From positions 43,858-107,857 of the forward strand of contig NZ_JAAGOA010000026.1 in NCBI RefSeq assembly GCF_010550675.1: a DNA stretch of 64,000 bases. The letters are read 5' to 3'. A model generated the notes under the pieces. That model saw only the letters and a program-made list of their open reading frames with translations, was not told the origin of the DNA and made no database searches. The position numbers and the translations under genes are program-made. Shown here piece by piece: positions 8,109 through 16,764 of this stretch (position 1 is its first letter; each line of letters opens with the position of its first letter). Origin of the DNA: Phytoactinopolyspora halotolerans (lineage in GTDB: Bacteria; Actinomycetota; Actinomycetes; Jiangellales; Jiangellaceae).

Positions 8109-9214
8109 ACGAGGTCGACTACTCTCAATGGCTCGAGTCCATTTTCCGAAAGGTGCGGCGTTTCTCGGTCCTGTTTCTCCAGATTGGTGCCAGCAGCGAA
8201 CCAGCGCGGCGAGCACTGAGGGCGTCAAACCTGACGGTTATCTCTGTCGCTGAATACCTAGTTTGTGAGAGTGCCGATGCGCATCGTTTGATCGTCATCG
8301 ACGAGCTTGAGTCCATGCTACGGTCAAGCGCTGAGATCTCCATGGGAGCTTTGCGAGAGCGTGTTCTTGCTGATGTCGACTCAGGTTGTGGGGTGATTCT
8401 CCTTTCGCGTGCACCCCGCGTTGCTTTCCCGCCGGTTCCCGGGAGTTCGCTTCTGGATGACGCGAGTTTCGGCCATGCGCCGTTGGATGGAGTGACGGCA
8501 CCTGGTCAGTTACCCACGTGCGTAATCGACGGCGTCGCGGTTGATGAGGTCATCCGCACGGCACTGACTGAGCTTGGTCCGGAGGTTTGCGCCTCCCTAG
8601 ACAGGGTCGTCTATGAGAATCTGCTCGTGGGTAAAGCCGCACTTGATCAGCTCGACGCAAGGGAGCTTGAGGCACTCGACGGCGTTGGTTTCACGTCGAT
8701 CCGCAATCAGAAGCGATCGTGGAACTTCCCAAAGTACCTGAAACCCTTGAAGGAATCACTTGATGCTGTACTTGCGGGCCATGTCGAGCCGCAAGCCCAG
8801 CTCGCGGAAATTGGCAGTGGGCTGTGGCAGATCGAACGGATGATTCGACGCGCTGTACGCCAACGTGCTGTTGCCGCTTGGGGAGACAAATGGCGCAGCC
8901 AATGTCTCAATGGAGCCCTTCCGCGCGTTGTCCTCGAGCGAGCGACTGACTCGGCATACTACGGCGCAGTTTCGTTGAAACAACTCCGCGACCCGCTGGA
9001 GTGGCTGACACTCAGCGAATTGCTTAGCCTAAAGGATCGCAAGGAGATCGGAGACCTCGGGTTGAAGCCGGCCATGTGGCGCCACTTTGCAACACAGATT
9101 ATGCCGATCCGAAATCGGCTGGCGCATATGCGAATGCTCCGACCGGAAGACTCTGCCGAAGTGGCGAAGTGGCTTCGCGTGCTGGAGCTGAAGCTATTTG
9201 TCGAGGGTGCCTAA
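8105..9214 (+). CDS. Protein with C-terminal Swt1-like HEPN domain
   Basis: A 369-residue protein whose ATG overlaps the stop of the ATPase gene (ATGA), so the two are translationally coupled. The C-terminal half resembles the HEPN domain of the Swt1 type: a helix [15 protein letters not shown] (~240-254), WGDKW, a middle [14 protein letters not shown], and [14 protein letters not shown], which holds the Rx4H motif R336-N-x3-H341 of HEPN ribonucleases. Residues ~20-105 form an alpha/beta region ([30 protein letters not shown]) that looks like a degenerate Rossmann or P-loop-like fold without a Walker A motif. The predicted role is an RNA-cleaving effector controlled by the upstream ATPase. 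The HEPN call rests on motif reading only. Confidence 0.75.
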   Translation: MNEVDYSQWLESIFRKVRRFSVLFLQIGASSEPARRALRASNLTVISVAEYLVCESADAHRLIVIDELESMLRSSAEISMGALRERVLADVDSGCGVILLSRAPRVAFPPVPGSSLLDDASFGHAPLDGVTAPGQLPTCVIDGVAVDEVIRTALTELGPEVCASLDRVVYENLLVGKAALDQLDARELEALDGVGFTSIRNQKRSWNFPKYLKPLKESLDAVLAGHVEPQAQLAEIGSGLWQIERMIRRAVRQRAVAAWGDKWRSQCLNGALPRVVLERATDSAYYGAVSLKQLRDPLEWLTLSELLSLKDRKEIGDLGLKPAMWRHFATQIMPIRNRLAHMRMLRPEDSAEVAKWLRVLELKLFVEGA

Positions 9215-9251
9215 ACTGATTTTACGCGCGTTCGTGCTTCCATTGATGCCG

Positions 9252-9518
9252 CTATTGTGTGTCGCTGTTGCGGGCTTGGTCGACGAATGCTTGGACGTCG
9301 TGGTGGGCGTAGAGGACGCGTCGGCCGATCTTGAATGAGCGTGGGCCTTTGCCGACGTGTCGCCAGTAGCGGATGGTCTCGACCGGTGTCCGCAAGAGTT
9401 CGGCAACTTCTGTAGTGGTTAGGTATGCGTGGCCGTCAGCGCTGTCGTACGCACTCATGGTGCGCTGGATTGAACGCTGCGGCGCTCCGGAGGCGTGTAG
9501 CGCGTCATTGATGGTCAT
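9252..9518 (-). CDS. xis: Excisionase-like HTH protein
   Basis: An 88-residue protein. The ATG at 9518 is preceded by AGGTGAG at good spacing, which favours it over the internal ATG at 9458. Residues ~33-80 are a MerR/excisionase-type helix-turn-helix with wing (YLTTTEVAELLRTPVETIRY, GPRSFKIGRRVLYAHHDVQAFV), the fold of actinobacterial Xis proteins. In an integrated element with a tyrosine integrase its likely job is to direct excision. It lies convergent to the HEPN gene and divergent from the relaxase, not next to the integrase, so a purely regulatory role is also possible. Confidence 0.75.
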   Translation of the reverse strand: MTINDALHASGAPQRSIQRTMSAYDSADGHAYLTTTEVAELLRTPVETIRYWRHVGKGPRSFKIGRRVLYAHHDVQAFVDQARNSDTQ

Positions 9519-10023
9519 CTGCTCTCACCTCTGCTGGCCATTCTTGATGTGGCTTGACTCTGTGGAGGTGAGGTACGCGAGTCGTCCCCAGACGCCTTGC
9601 GGTGCCGTCGATTCGACGGCACCGTGGATCTAGTCTTTCGCGGTGCCGCCACCTTGGCGGCAACGTCCGACCTGCGATGTTGTCTCGGTTCGCATAACGC
9701 GGCGTAAGGAGGCATCTGGTCGATTAGCTCCACAAATCGGATGCGACAGGTTCCACGTTACCGGAGGCGACCGATATAGTCACGCGTCTCGTCACGCCGA
9801 TTCGCAGCGCGCTGACGCGCGTACAACAAGCCCGGCGCAGATGACCACCGCGAGGCGATGGCCTCGTCACCGCTGTGTCGGCCGCCCCTGCTGGTCTCCG
9901 TCGCCTCTGACATCGTCTTGCCAAACTTCTTGTTGATCTTTAGACGCGTCTTGCAGATCGAGGACCGCCGGGCCGTGGCGCGCACTTGTACGGCATGGAA
10001 ACGGTGCGGGACAGGGCCGAGCG
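9519..10023. other. Non-coding region before the relaxase, possible oriT
   Basis: No gene is supported in these ~500 bp between the divergent xis-like gene and the relaxase. It holds two strong hairpins at 9601-9623 and 9644-9662. The origin of transfer for a MobF relaxase is usually near its gene, so this is the best candidate place. Confidence 0.4.
9601..9662. promoter_or_regulatory. Two adjacent hairpins, candidate oriT or operator
   Basis: GGTGCCGTCGA / TCGACGGCACC forms a perfect 11-bp inverted repeat at 9601-9623. TGCCGCCA / TGGCGGCA with a 3-nt loop lies at 9644-9662. Both are GC-rich and share GGTGCCG at their starts. Confidence 0.4.
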
Positions 10024-13000
10024 GTGACGGTGTCGATGCGGGTGATGTCGGCCGGTGCCGGGTTTGCCTACTTGCTCAAGTCCGTGGCTGCGGGTGACGG
10101 TGACCGGAAGCTGGGGACGCCGTTGACGCGGTATTACGCGGAGAAGGGCACGCCGCCGGGGCGGTGGCTCGGGTCAGGGGTGGCTGATCTGGGTGATGGG
10201 CGCCTAGTTCCTGGCGACGTGGTGGGTGAGGAGCAGTTGCGGCTGTTGCTGGGCGAGGGCCGTGACCCGGTGACGGGTGAGGCGTTGGGCCGCGCGTACC
10301 CGCAGTACACAGCAGCGAGCGACAACGCCCCCTCCTGGACTGCGCGAGCCGCCGACGGGTCGTCGGCACGTGTGCGTTCCGGCACGCCCGGATCGAGCAA
10401 TGGCGATGATGTCGGGCATGGTCGGCGGCGTGCGGTGGCGGGCTATGACTTCACGTTCTCGGTTCCGAAGAGCGTGAGCGTGCTGTGGGCGCTGGCGGAC
10501 GCGGACACGCAGGAGGTGATTGCGGCGGAGCATCATGGCGCTATCGCAGACGTCATGGCGTTGGTCGAGCGTGACATCGCGGCGACGCGTACGGGTCATG
10601 CCGGGCCGGATGGTGCGGTGGCGCAGGTGGATGTCACGGGTGTGATCGCCACGGCTTACGATCATTTCGACTCGCGTAGCGGTGATCCGCAGTTGCACAC
10701 GCACGTGGTGATCTCGAACAAGGTCCGCACCGTGCGCGACGGCGTATGGCGATCGCTGGACGGGCGGCCCTTGCATGCCTCGGTGGTCGCGCTGTCCGAG
10801 CATTACCGCGCGGTCTTGGCCGATCGGTTGACGCGTGCGCTCGGCGTGCGCTGGGTGCAACACCTGCGTGGCCCGGATCGCAACCCCGCCTGGGACATTG
10901 CGGGTGTGCCGGATGAGCTGCTGCGGGAGTTTTCCACCCGCTCGACGCAGATCGACCGCGCCAAGGACGTTCTCCTTGCGCAGTATGTCGCGGCGCATGG
11001 CCGACAACCCAGTGCGCAGACGGTGATCCGGCTACGTGCGCAAGCAACACTGGCGACGCGGCCGGAGAAGACCGTGCGTTCGCTGGCCGAGCTCACCGTC
11101 GAGTGGCGACACCGCGCCGAGGCGGTGCTGGGTGAGGATGCGACAGTGTGGACGCGCCGCATCCTCGCATCGCAACGCCCGCGCGCGACGGTGCAACATG
11201 AGCGAGACGTCGCACCGGACGATGTTGCGGCGCTCGCCGACGCCGTCGTGCGATCTGTTGGGGAGAAGCGTTCGACGTGGCTACGGTGGAACCTGCACGC
11301 CGAGGCCTCCCGGCAGATGATGGGCATCCGCTTCGCCTCGACTGCGGATCGAGACGCGACGATGACACGGGTGGTCGACGCCGCCGAGCAGCGTTCGCTG
11401 CGGCTGACCCCACCCGAGGCCGCTTCGACGCCGGAGGAGTTCCTGCGTGCCGACGGCAGCTCGGCGTTCAGGCCCAGGCATGGCGCGGTGTTCACCTCGG
11501 CCGAGCTGCTCGACGCCGAAGACCGCCTGCTCGCGCACGCGAGGACCTCGACCGGGCCGGTCATCGACGAGGGAGCGGCCGCGATACTCCTGCGCCGTGG
11601 TCAGGGTCGGCGGTTGGCGGGTGATCAGCGCCGCGCCGTGACGCGGGTGGTCTCATCTGGGCGGGTCGTGGATGTGCTGGTGGGTCCGGCCGGGGCGGGG
11701 AAGACCAGCACGATGACCGCGCTCCGCACGGTGTGGGAACACGTCCACGGCCACGGGACGGTGGTCGGGTTAGCCCCGTCGGCGGCGGCCGCGCAGGTCC
11801 TCGCCGACGATTTGAGCATCGCGTGTGAGAACACCGCGAAATGGCTGCACGAACACCGCCACCGGCGCGCCACGCTGGACCGGAACCAGCTCGTCATCAT
11901 CGACGAGGCATCCCTGGCCGGCACGTTCACCCTGGATGCAATCGCCTCGCACGCCGCCGATGCCGGAGCGAAGATCCTGCTGGTAGGCGACTGGGCACAG
12001 CTCGGCGCGGTCGAGGTCGGCGGCGCCTTCGCCCTGCTCGCCCGCGACCGGGACGACGTCGCCGAGTTGAACGAGGTCCGACGATTCCGCCACGACTGGG
12101 AGAAACACGCCTCGCTACGGCTGCGCTCTGGCGATGCGGACGTGATCGACAGCTACCAGGCCCATGGCCGCATCATCGACGCCAGCACCGATCACGCGCT
12201 CGACGCCGCCTATTCCGCGTGGCGGGCCGACGTCACGGCTGGCAGGGCGAGCATCATGGTTGCAGACACGCACGACACCGTGACCGCGTTGAACACCCGC
12301 GCCCGCGCCGACCGCATCGAGTCCGGCCGGGTGAAGCCGGGCGGCGATGTGGCGTTGCGCGACGGCACCAGGGCCGGCGTCGGCGACCGTGTGATCACAA
12401 GACGGAACGAGCGCCGTCTCACCACCGGCGACCGGTGGGTGAAGAACGGCGACCGATGGACGGTGACCGCCACGCACGCCGACGGCTCCATCACAGTGCG
12501 CCGGGCCGGACGTCAATACGGCGCCACGACTACGTTGCCCTCCGCGTACGCGGCCGAGCAGGTCGAGTTGGCCTACGCCGTCACCGCCCACCGCGCCCAG
12601 GGCGCCACGGTGGACACCGCCCACGCCATTGTGACCTCGGCATCCATGACCCGAGAGGCGCTGTATGTCGCAATGACCCGCGGACGCGAACGCAACACCG
12701 TCTACGTCGCCACCGACCAGCCCGACCTCGAAACCCACCTGAAGACACCGGACGAGGAGCTGACCGTCCGTCACGTGCTCGAGGCGGTCCTGCAGAATGT
12801 CGGCGCGGAGGCCTCCGCACATGAAACCCTCGCCGCCGAGCAAGACCGCCACACGAACATCGCCCAGCTGGCCGCCGAGTACGACACCATCGCCGCAGCC
12901 GCCCAACGAGAACGCTGGGTCTCCCAACTCACCCGGTCAGGCCTCACCCCTGACCAGGCTGATTCTCTGTCCCGATCGGCGGCTCTCGGCCCGCTCACCG

Positions 13001-13584
13001 CTGCCCTGCGGCGGGCCGAGGCCCACAACATCGACCTCGACCGCGCGCTCCCGCAACTGGTCAGTCAGCACAGCCTCACCGACGCCCACGACGTCGCCGC
13101 CGTGCTGCACAAGCGCCTCACCACCGCGCTCGTACGCCACCAGCCACGCATCCATAGCCGTACCCGTGCGGGATTCGTTGCCGGGCTCATCCCGCGCGCC
13201 ACGGGAGCAATGACCGACGAGATGCGAACCGCGCTACTCGAACGCGAACACCTCATCGAACAACGCGCCCGCTTCCTTGCAGAGAACGCCATCCGTCGCC
13301 GCGAACCCTGGACACGACACCTCGGCCCGCCCCCTCTCGGCGGCCAGCAGCGCAACGCGTGGCTGGACGCGGTCACCACAATCGCGGCCTACCGAGACCG
13401 ACACGCCATCACCGAACCGTTGCCCCTCGGCCCGACCGGGACCGACGACCACCGGCACATCGACACCGCCTATGCCCGGGCCGCACTCGACGACCTACGC
13501 CGACTCGCCAACACCCACCAACCGACGTCGACAGAGCCGATCTCCCGGCCGCAACCCGATCGAACCATCGGACCAAGCCTGTGA
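10024..13584 (+). CDS. MobF-family (TrwC/TraA-like) conjugative relaxase-helicase
   Basis: A 1186-residue protein starting at GTG, with an alternative in-frame ATG at 10036. Residues ~1-330 are a TrwC relaxase domain: a metal-binding histidine triad made of AYDHFD (H214) and PQLHTHVVISN (H225, H227), and nearby tyrosines such as RYYAEKGTPPGRW (~36-48) as candidates for the DNA-linking residue. The C-terminal part is a superfamily 1 helicase: Walker A VGPAGAGKT (~553-561), Walker B VIIDEASLAG (~627), and the late AVTAHRAQGATVDTA motif (~857). It would nick oriT and unwind the strand for transfer. The final ~300 residues lack clear motifs. It is the only transfer gene in the element. Confidence 0.92.
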   Translation: MTVSMRVMSAGAGFAYLLKSVAAGDGDRKLGTPLTRYYAEKGTPPGRWLGSGVADLGDGRLVPGDVVGEEQLRLLLGEGRDPVTGEALGRAYPQYTAASDNAPSWTARAADGSSARVRSGTPGSSNGDDVGHGRRRAVAGYDFTFSVPKSVSVLWALADADTQEVIAAEHHGAIADVMALVERDIAATRTGHAGPDGAVAQVDVTGVIATAYDHFDSRSGDPQLHTHVVISNKVRTVRDGVWRSLDGRPLHASVVALSEHYRAVLADRLTRALGVRWVQHLRGPDRNPAWDIAGVPDELLREFSTRSTQIDRAKDVLLAQYVAAHGRQPSAQTVIRLRAQATLATRPEKTVRSLAELTVEWRHRAEAVLGEDATVWTRRILASQRPRATVQHERDVAPDDVAALADAVVRSVGEKRSTWLRWNLHAEASRQMMGIRFASTADRDATMTRVVDAAEQRSLRLTPPEAASTPEEFLRADGSSAFRPRHGAVFTSAELLDAEDRLLAHARTSTGPVIDEGAAAILLRRGQGRRLAGDQRRAVTRVVSSGRVVDVLVGPAGAGKTSTMTALRTVWEHVHGHGTVVGLAPSAAAAQVLADDLSIACENTAKWLHEHRHRRATLDRNQLVIIDEASLAGTFTLDAIASHAADAGAKILLVGDWAQLGAVEVGGAFALLARDRDDVAELNEVRRFRHDWEKHASLRLRSGDADVIDSYQAHGRIIDASTDHALDAAYSAWRADVTAGRASIMVADTHDTVTALNTRARADRIESGRVKPGGDVALRDGTRAGVGDRVITRRNERRLTTGDRWVKNGDRWTVTATHADGSITVRRAGRQYGATTTLPSAYAAEQVELAYAVTAHRAQGATVDTAHAIVTSASMTREALYVAMTRGRERNTVYVATDQPDLETHLKTPDEELTVRHVLEAVLQNVGAEASAHETLAAEQDRHTNIAQLAAEYDTIAAAAQRERWVSQLTRSGLTPDQADSLSRSAALGPLTAALRRAEAHNIDLDRALPQLVSQHSLTDAHDVAAVLHKRLTTALVRHQPRIHSRTRAGFVAGLIPRATGAMTDEMRTALLEREHLIEQRARFLAENAIRRREPWTRHLGPPPLGGQQRNAWLDAVTTIAAYRDRHAITEPLPLGPTGTDDHRHIDTAYARAALDDLRRLANTHQPTSTEPISRPQPDRTIGPSL

Positions 13585-13886
13585 ACCAGATGCAGCGGTG
13601 CTTGTCTCCGACGTCTTGCCCGTTCCCCTCAGTCGCCCCATTCTCGGCCTCCGCTGTGCGCGTCAAGAGCGCTCGCTGGGCTCGCGTCACTCACGTGATG
13701 ATCTTCGATCACCCTTGACCCGCTTCGCTCCGGCCTACAAATGGCAGCGATCAGGGAACGTCTCAGAGTGGCCATCGTGCGTCATCGATACACGCCCCCC
13801 GCGTTCCTCGAGCGTCTCGCACCCACGATGGATGCACACCAACGCGTCTTGTGGTCATCGGCATCGTTGTGGGGCAGACTAGAGGT
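13585..13886. other. Spacer after the relaxase
   Basis: About 300 bp between the relaxase and the AbiEii-type pair. I see no gene, strong hairpin or repeat in it. Confidence 0.4.
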
Positions 13887-14210
13887 ATGAGCCAGGCCAT
13901 GAGACGGTTCACACGGCCTTACGTTGCCGCGGAAGCGCTGGACGAGCTGCGCGGGCCGACGCGTGGCATACTCACCTTGCCTCGCCGCATGGACTGGGGA
14001 CCACAGCGTCCGTTCGATCTCAGCAACGATCGCCACTTGGTGATCATGTACGAGACAGTGCTGAACGAGGCACGCCAGATCGGCGACGTTCGGCAATACA
14101 TTAACGGCGAGACCCTGGTACGGCTCTGGGACCGCCTCACGCTTCCGCCAGATGTTCGCCGTCTGTGGGAAGAGCGCATACCCGAGTTGCGTAAGCGCTT
14201 CGCCGCGTAA
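13887..14210 (+). CDS. Small partner of AbiEii-type protein, possible antitoxin
   Basis: A 107-residue protein when started at the ATG at 13887 (AGAGGT immediately upstream); a GTG at 13851 would add 12 residues. I do not recognise a family. The sequence has a basic start (MRRFTRPYVAAEALDEL), a central LVIMYETVLNEARQIGDVRQYI and a helical end RLWEERIPELRKRF. Its TAA stop overlaps the ATG of the AbiEii-type gene (TAATG), which is the coupled antitoxin-toxin layout of AbiE systems. It lacks the winged helix typical of AbiEi antitoxins, so the role is inferred from position only. Confidence 0.6.
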   Translation: MSQAMRRFTRPYVAAEALDELRGPTRGILTLPRRMDWGPQRPFDLSNDRHLVIMYETVLNEARQIGDVRQYINGETLVRLWDRLTLPPDVRRLWEERIPELRKRFAA

Positions 14211-14977
14211 TGGATGCGTTCCACCGCAGGCTGATCGAGATCGGTCTGAGCGCCGCCGCCCAGCACGGCTTTGCCCTGGCCGGCGGATACGCCGTGCAAG
14301 CGCATGACGTCGTCGACCGAGTCAGCGAAGACGTCGATCTCTTTGCTCCGTACGAGCGTCGTGCAGAGATGAACGAGGCGGCAGAGCACACGATCCAGGC
14401 GTATCGAGCCGCCGGATTGACGGTGGACACAGAGGTCAACACCGAGACCTACGTCAGGTTGTGGATATCGGACCCCACGACGAATCCCACGGCCGACCCG
14501 GAGTACGCGACCAAAGTGGAGCTTGTCGCCACACCGTTGGTTCATGCCCCCGTGCAGCTGAGTATCGGCCCGGTTCTTCACCGCGACGACATCGCCACTG
14601 GGAAGATGGGCGCGCTGTACACGCGCGCCGCAGCACGCGACTACATCGACGTCGCGTCGTTGCTGATCGGCGGGCACTACACGGCCCAGGAATTGATCGA
14701 TCTCGCCACCGCTGATGACGTCGGCTTCGACAAGACCTACTTCGCCCAGATGCTGGCACGCATCACACGCTTCGACGACGAAGACTTTCTGCGATACCAG
14801 ATCACACCCGCGTACCTGCACGACGTGCGAACCCAAATCGCGGCCTGGCACCGAGATCTGACGGAGGGCAATCACGACGGCCGGCCTCGCACCAGTCAAC
14901 TGCGACACAACGTCTCACCCAGCGCCCAGCCACCTCAGCACCCACCGTCATCCATGCCCGGGCCAAGCCTGACCTGA
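14210..14977 (+). CDS. AbiEii/AbiGii-type nucleotidyltransferase
   Basis: A 255-residue protein of the nucleotidyltransferase AbiEii/AbiGii toxin family. The core motif is AGGYAVQAH followed by RVSEDVDLF (~24-45), where GG and the DxD acidic pair bind nucleotide and metal. A later DIATGKMGALYTRAAARDYID gives the K and RD(Y)xD residues of the family. AbiEii toxins are GTP-binding nucleotidyltransferases that arrest growth on phage infection and form type IV toxin-antitoxin systems with AbiEi. The proline-rich last ~35 residues look disordered. It overlaps the small upstream gene by one base. Confidence 0.8.
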   Translation: MDAFHRRLIEIGLSAAAQHGFALAGGYAVQAHDVVDRVSEDVDLFAPYERRAEMNEAAEHTIQAYRAAGLTVDTEVNTETYVRLWISDPTTNPTADPEYATKVELVATPLVHAPVQLSIGPVLHRDDIATGKMGALYTRAAARDYIDVASLLIGGHYTAQELIDLATADDVGFDKTYFAQMLARITRFDDEDFLRYQITPAYLHDVRTQIAAWHRDLTEGNHDGRPRTSQLRHNVSPSAQPPQHPPSSMPGPSLT

Positions 14978-15009
14978 TTCGAGGACGCCAGGCCCGATGA
15001 CGGTCGCCT

Positions 15010-15249
15010 TCAGCGCGACCTTCCCTCGGCAATCTGCTGGACCCTGTTTCGATGCAATCCGAGAGCCTGTCCGATCTCGCCGTAAGAGTTGCCACGTTCG
15101 CGTAGCTGGAGCACGGCCTCGCGACGCAACCGGAGAAGCTCCTCTTCCAGGCCGACGACGTCGTTCAACATCTTTGCGATCTCTATCGCGCGTTCCAACG
15201 GGTCCTCAAGGGCCTTGAGGCGTTCAAGATCAGACTCCGGATTCTCCAC
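15010..15249 (-). CDS. Small HTH protein with N-terminal coiled coil
   Basis: A 79-residue protein. Residues 1-55 are charged and helical (ERLKALEDPLERAIEIAKML). The end (LRERGNSYGEIGQALGLHRN) is a helix-turn-helix like that of sigma-70 region 4 or small mobile-element repressors. It is transcribed away from the four-gene run starting at 15489, and the shared spacer holds a perfect 12-bp inverted repeat, so it may regulate both sides. Confidence 0.65.
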   Translation of the reverse strand: MENPESDLERLKALEDPLERAIEIAKMLNDVVGLEEELLRLRREAVLQLRERGNSYGEIGQALGLHRNRVQQIAEGRSR

Positions 15250-15275
15250 GCAGCGAGCCTAATCGCTCACCAAAG

Positions 15276-15340
15276 TGTAGCGGCCCCTTGTCGTGCGCGA
15301 TGGAGCGCGCTACATTGTTCCGCGTAGCGGGGCCGCTACA
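15276..15340. promoter_or_regulatory. Paired operator in divergent promoter region
   Basis: TGTAGCGGCCCC at 15276-15287 and its exact reverse complement at 15329-15340 are separated by 41 nt. Two more GTAGCG/CGCTAC half-sites lie between them. The arrangement suggests cooperative binding by one of the adjacent small HTH proteins. Confidence 0.5.
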
Positions 15341-15488
15341 ATCCGACCCGACTTCGGTGCAAACTCCGACCGCGGGGCTCACGCATCCAGACAGGAGGGT
15401 CGACCTATTGCCAGGCGGGACCGTCACGGAGGTGCAACTCCGTGACGATCCCTTGATCCCCTCACTGAACACAGCAGGAGGAGACCCG

Positions 15489-15797
15489 ATGAGCAGAATA
15501 TCGGTGACCACACTCGACGACCGGATCAGCGACACGATCAAGCTCGATGCACTCCAGCAACGGCTGGTCTCGGACCTGATCGCCTGGGACGGCGGGCGAT
15601 TCGACCCGGAATGCCGCCGCCAGCGCGACGCAGCATCAGAAGCCGTCGAGACGATCGACACCATGCGGCGCAAGCTCGATCAGCTGCGCACCGAGCTTGT
15701 CACCGAGATCCGCCGGTACGACGACGAATCAGCTCGGCGCACCGACGAGCTGCTCGCCCGTGTGCGCGCCGAGCGGAACGCGCGGGTGCCTCGATGA
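15489..15797 (+). CDS. Small coiled-coil protein of the element
   Basis: A 102-residue protein starting at ATG with GGAGGA about 7 nt upstream. It is almost entirely helical and charged (LDQLRTELVTEIRRYDDESA), so a coiled coil is likely. No family is recognised. It is the first of four genes that overlap by 4 nt each (ATGA), a layout seen in the regulatory and replication modules of actinomycete integrative elements. Confidence 0.6.
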   Translation: MSRISVTTLDDRISDTIKLDALQQRLVSDLIAWDGGRFDPECRRQRDAASEAVETIDTMRRKLDQLRTELVTEIRRYDDESARRTDELLARVRAERNARVPR

Positions 15798-15934
15798 GTG
15801 ACCCACAGATCCGCGAGCAGGTCGAACGCATCGGCGAAACGTACGCCGAGGTGAAGAACGCCATGGCAGACCTCGACCGAGAAATGGTCCGGCTGGAAAT
15901 CCTGCTCTCCCCGTGGGGTGGCGATAAGCCATGA
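15794..15934 (+). CDS. Very small coiled-coil protein
   Basis: A 46-residue frame linked by ATGA overlaps to the genes on both sides. The sequence is a single amphipathic helix (REQVERIGETYAEVKNAMAD) ending in SPWGGDKP. Function unknown; the tight coupling is the main reason to believe it is translated. Confidence 0.55.
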   Translation: MSDPQIREQVERIGETYAEVKNAMADLDREMVRLEILLSPWGGDKP

Positions 15935-16233
15935 CGGCGAACACCTTCGACCCCAACGCCGGGGGACCAGGCTACATCTACCTGAAGCTCGCCGACCACG
16001 TCGTCGCCCTGATCGACGCAGGCCGACTACGGCCTGGTGCCCAACTGTGGCCCGAGCGGCAGATGGCCACCCGATTCCGCGTGTCCATCGGGACCGCTCG
16101 CCGCGCCACCGAAGAACTTCGCCAGCGCGGACTCGTCGTCACCCTGCCCGCCAAAGGAACCTACATCACGTGCCCGGCCGGACCCACCGAGCCGGACCCG
16201 GAGCAACCGAGCAACGGGCAGGGCTCACGATGA
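15931..16233 (+). CDS. GntR-family winged-helix regulator
   Basis: A 100-residue protein consisting of a single GntR-type DNA-binding domain: YIYLKLADHVVALIDAGRLR, PGAQLWPERQMATRFRVSIGTARRATEEL and the wing GLVVTLPAKGTYI. It has no effector domain. Such short GntR proteins act as regulators in Streptomyces-type integrative elements (KorSA-like). It overlaps both neighbours by 4 nt. Its likely target is the operator region 15276-15340 or the relaxase promoter. Confidence 0.8.
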   Translation: MTANTFDPNAGGPGYIYLKLADHVVALIDAGRLRPGAQLWPERQMATRFRVSIGTARRATEELRQRGLVVTLPAKGTYITCPAGPTEPDPEQPSNGQGSR

Positions 16234-16691
16234 CCGAGACCGACGTCGACGGGACGGCTCTTGTGTCCGGCGACGAGCAGGCCCGACGGGTGTTCACGTG
16301 TACCCCGGAGCGCGACGGCGATCACTGGCTGGTCCGGTGTGATCAGTACCCGGGCGTCTGTACCCGAACACGAGCCCTCGCCCAAGCGATCGACAATCAG
16401 CGACGAAGCCTCGCAGCCATTCTCGATGTCCCACCGGAACACATTGCCGTCGAACTGCGACCGAGACTCCCGGGCGACGCCGCTGAACACGTGAGTAGGG
16501 CACGCGAGCTACGCAGCACCGCCGCCTGGGCCAACCACGCCGCCGCACAAGAGATCCGCGCCGCCGCCCGCATCCTGGCCGAGGCCGAACTGTCGCTGCG
16601 CGACATCGGCACCATCCTCGGCATCTCCTACCAGCGCGCCCACCAATTGGTCCACAACCGGAAAGCACTGCACAAGCGCAGGCGGTGTTGA
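16230..16691 (+). CDS. HicB-like domain plus HTH protein
   Basis: A 153-residue protein overlapping the GntR gene by 4 nt. Residues ~20-80 resemble a HicB-like partial RNase-H fold (VFTCTPERDGDHWLVRCDQY, RTRALAQAIDNQRRSLAAIL). Residues ~110-145 are a helix-turn-helix (ARILAEAELSLRDIGTILGI and SYQRAHQLVHNRK). HicB proteins are antitoxins, but no HicA toxin gene is seen beside it, so it probably acts as a regulator here. It precedes the integrase by 73 nt. Confidence 0.65.
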   Translation: MTETDVDGTALVSGDEQARRVFTCTPERDGDHWLVRCDQYPGVCTRTRALAQAIDNQRRSLAAILDVPPEHIAVELRPRLPGDAAEHVSRARELRSTAAWANHAAAQEIRAAARILAEAELSLRDIGTILGISYQRAHQLVHNRKALHKRRRC

Positions 16692-16764
16692 TGGCGCCCC
16701 AGCCGAGGGCTCGTCCTGCGTACCTACGAGATGCGACCCGCATCCGGCGAATGGTGAGCTGTCC

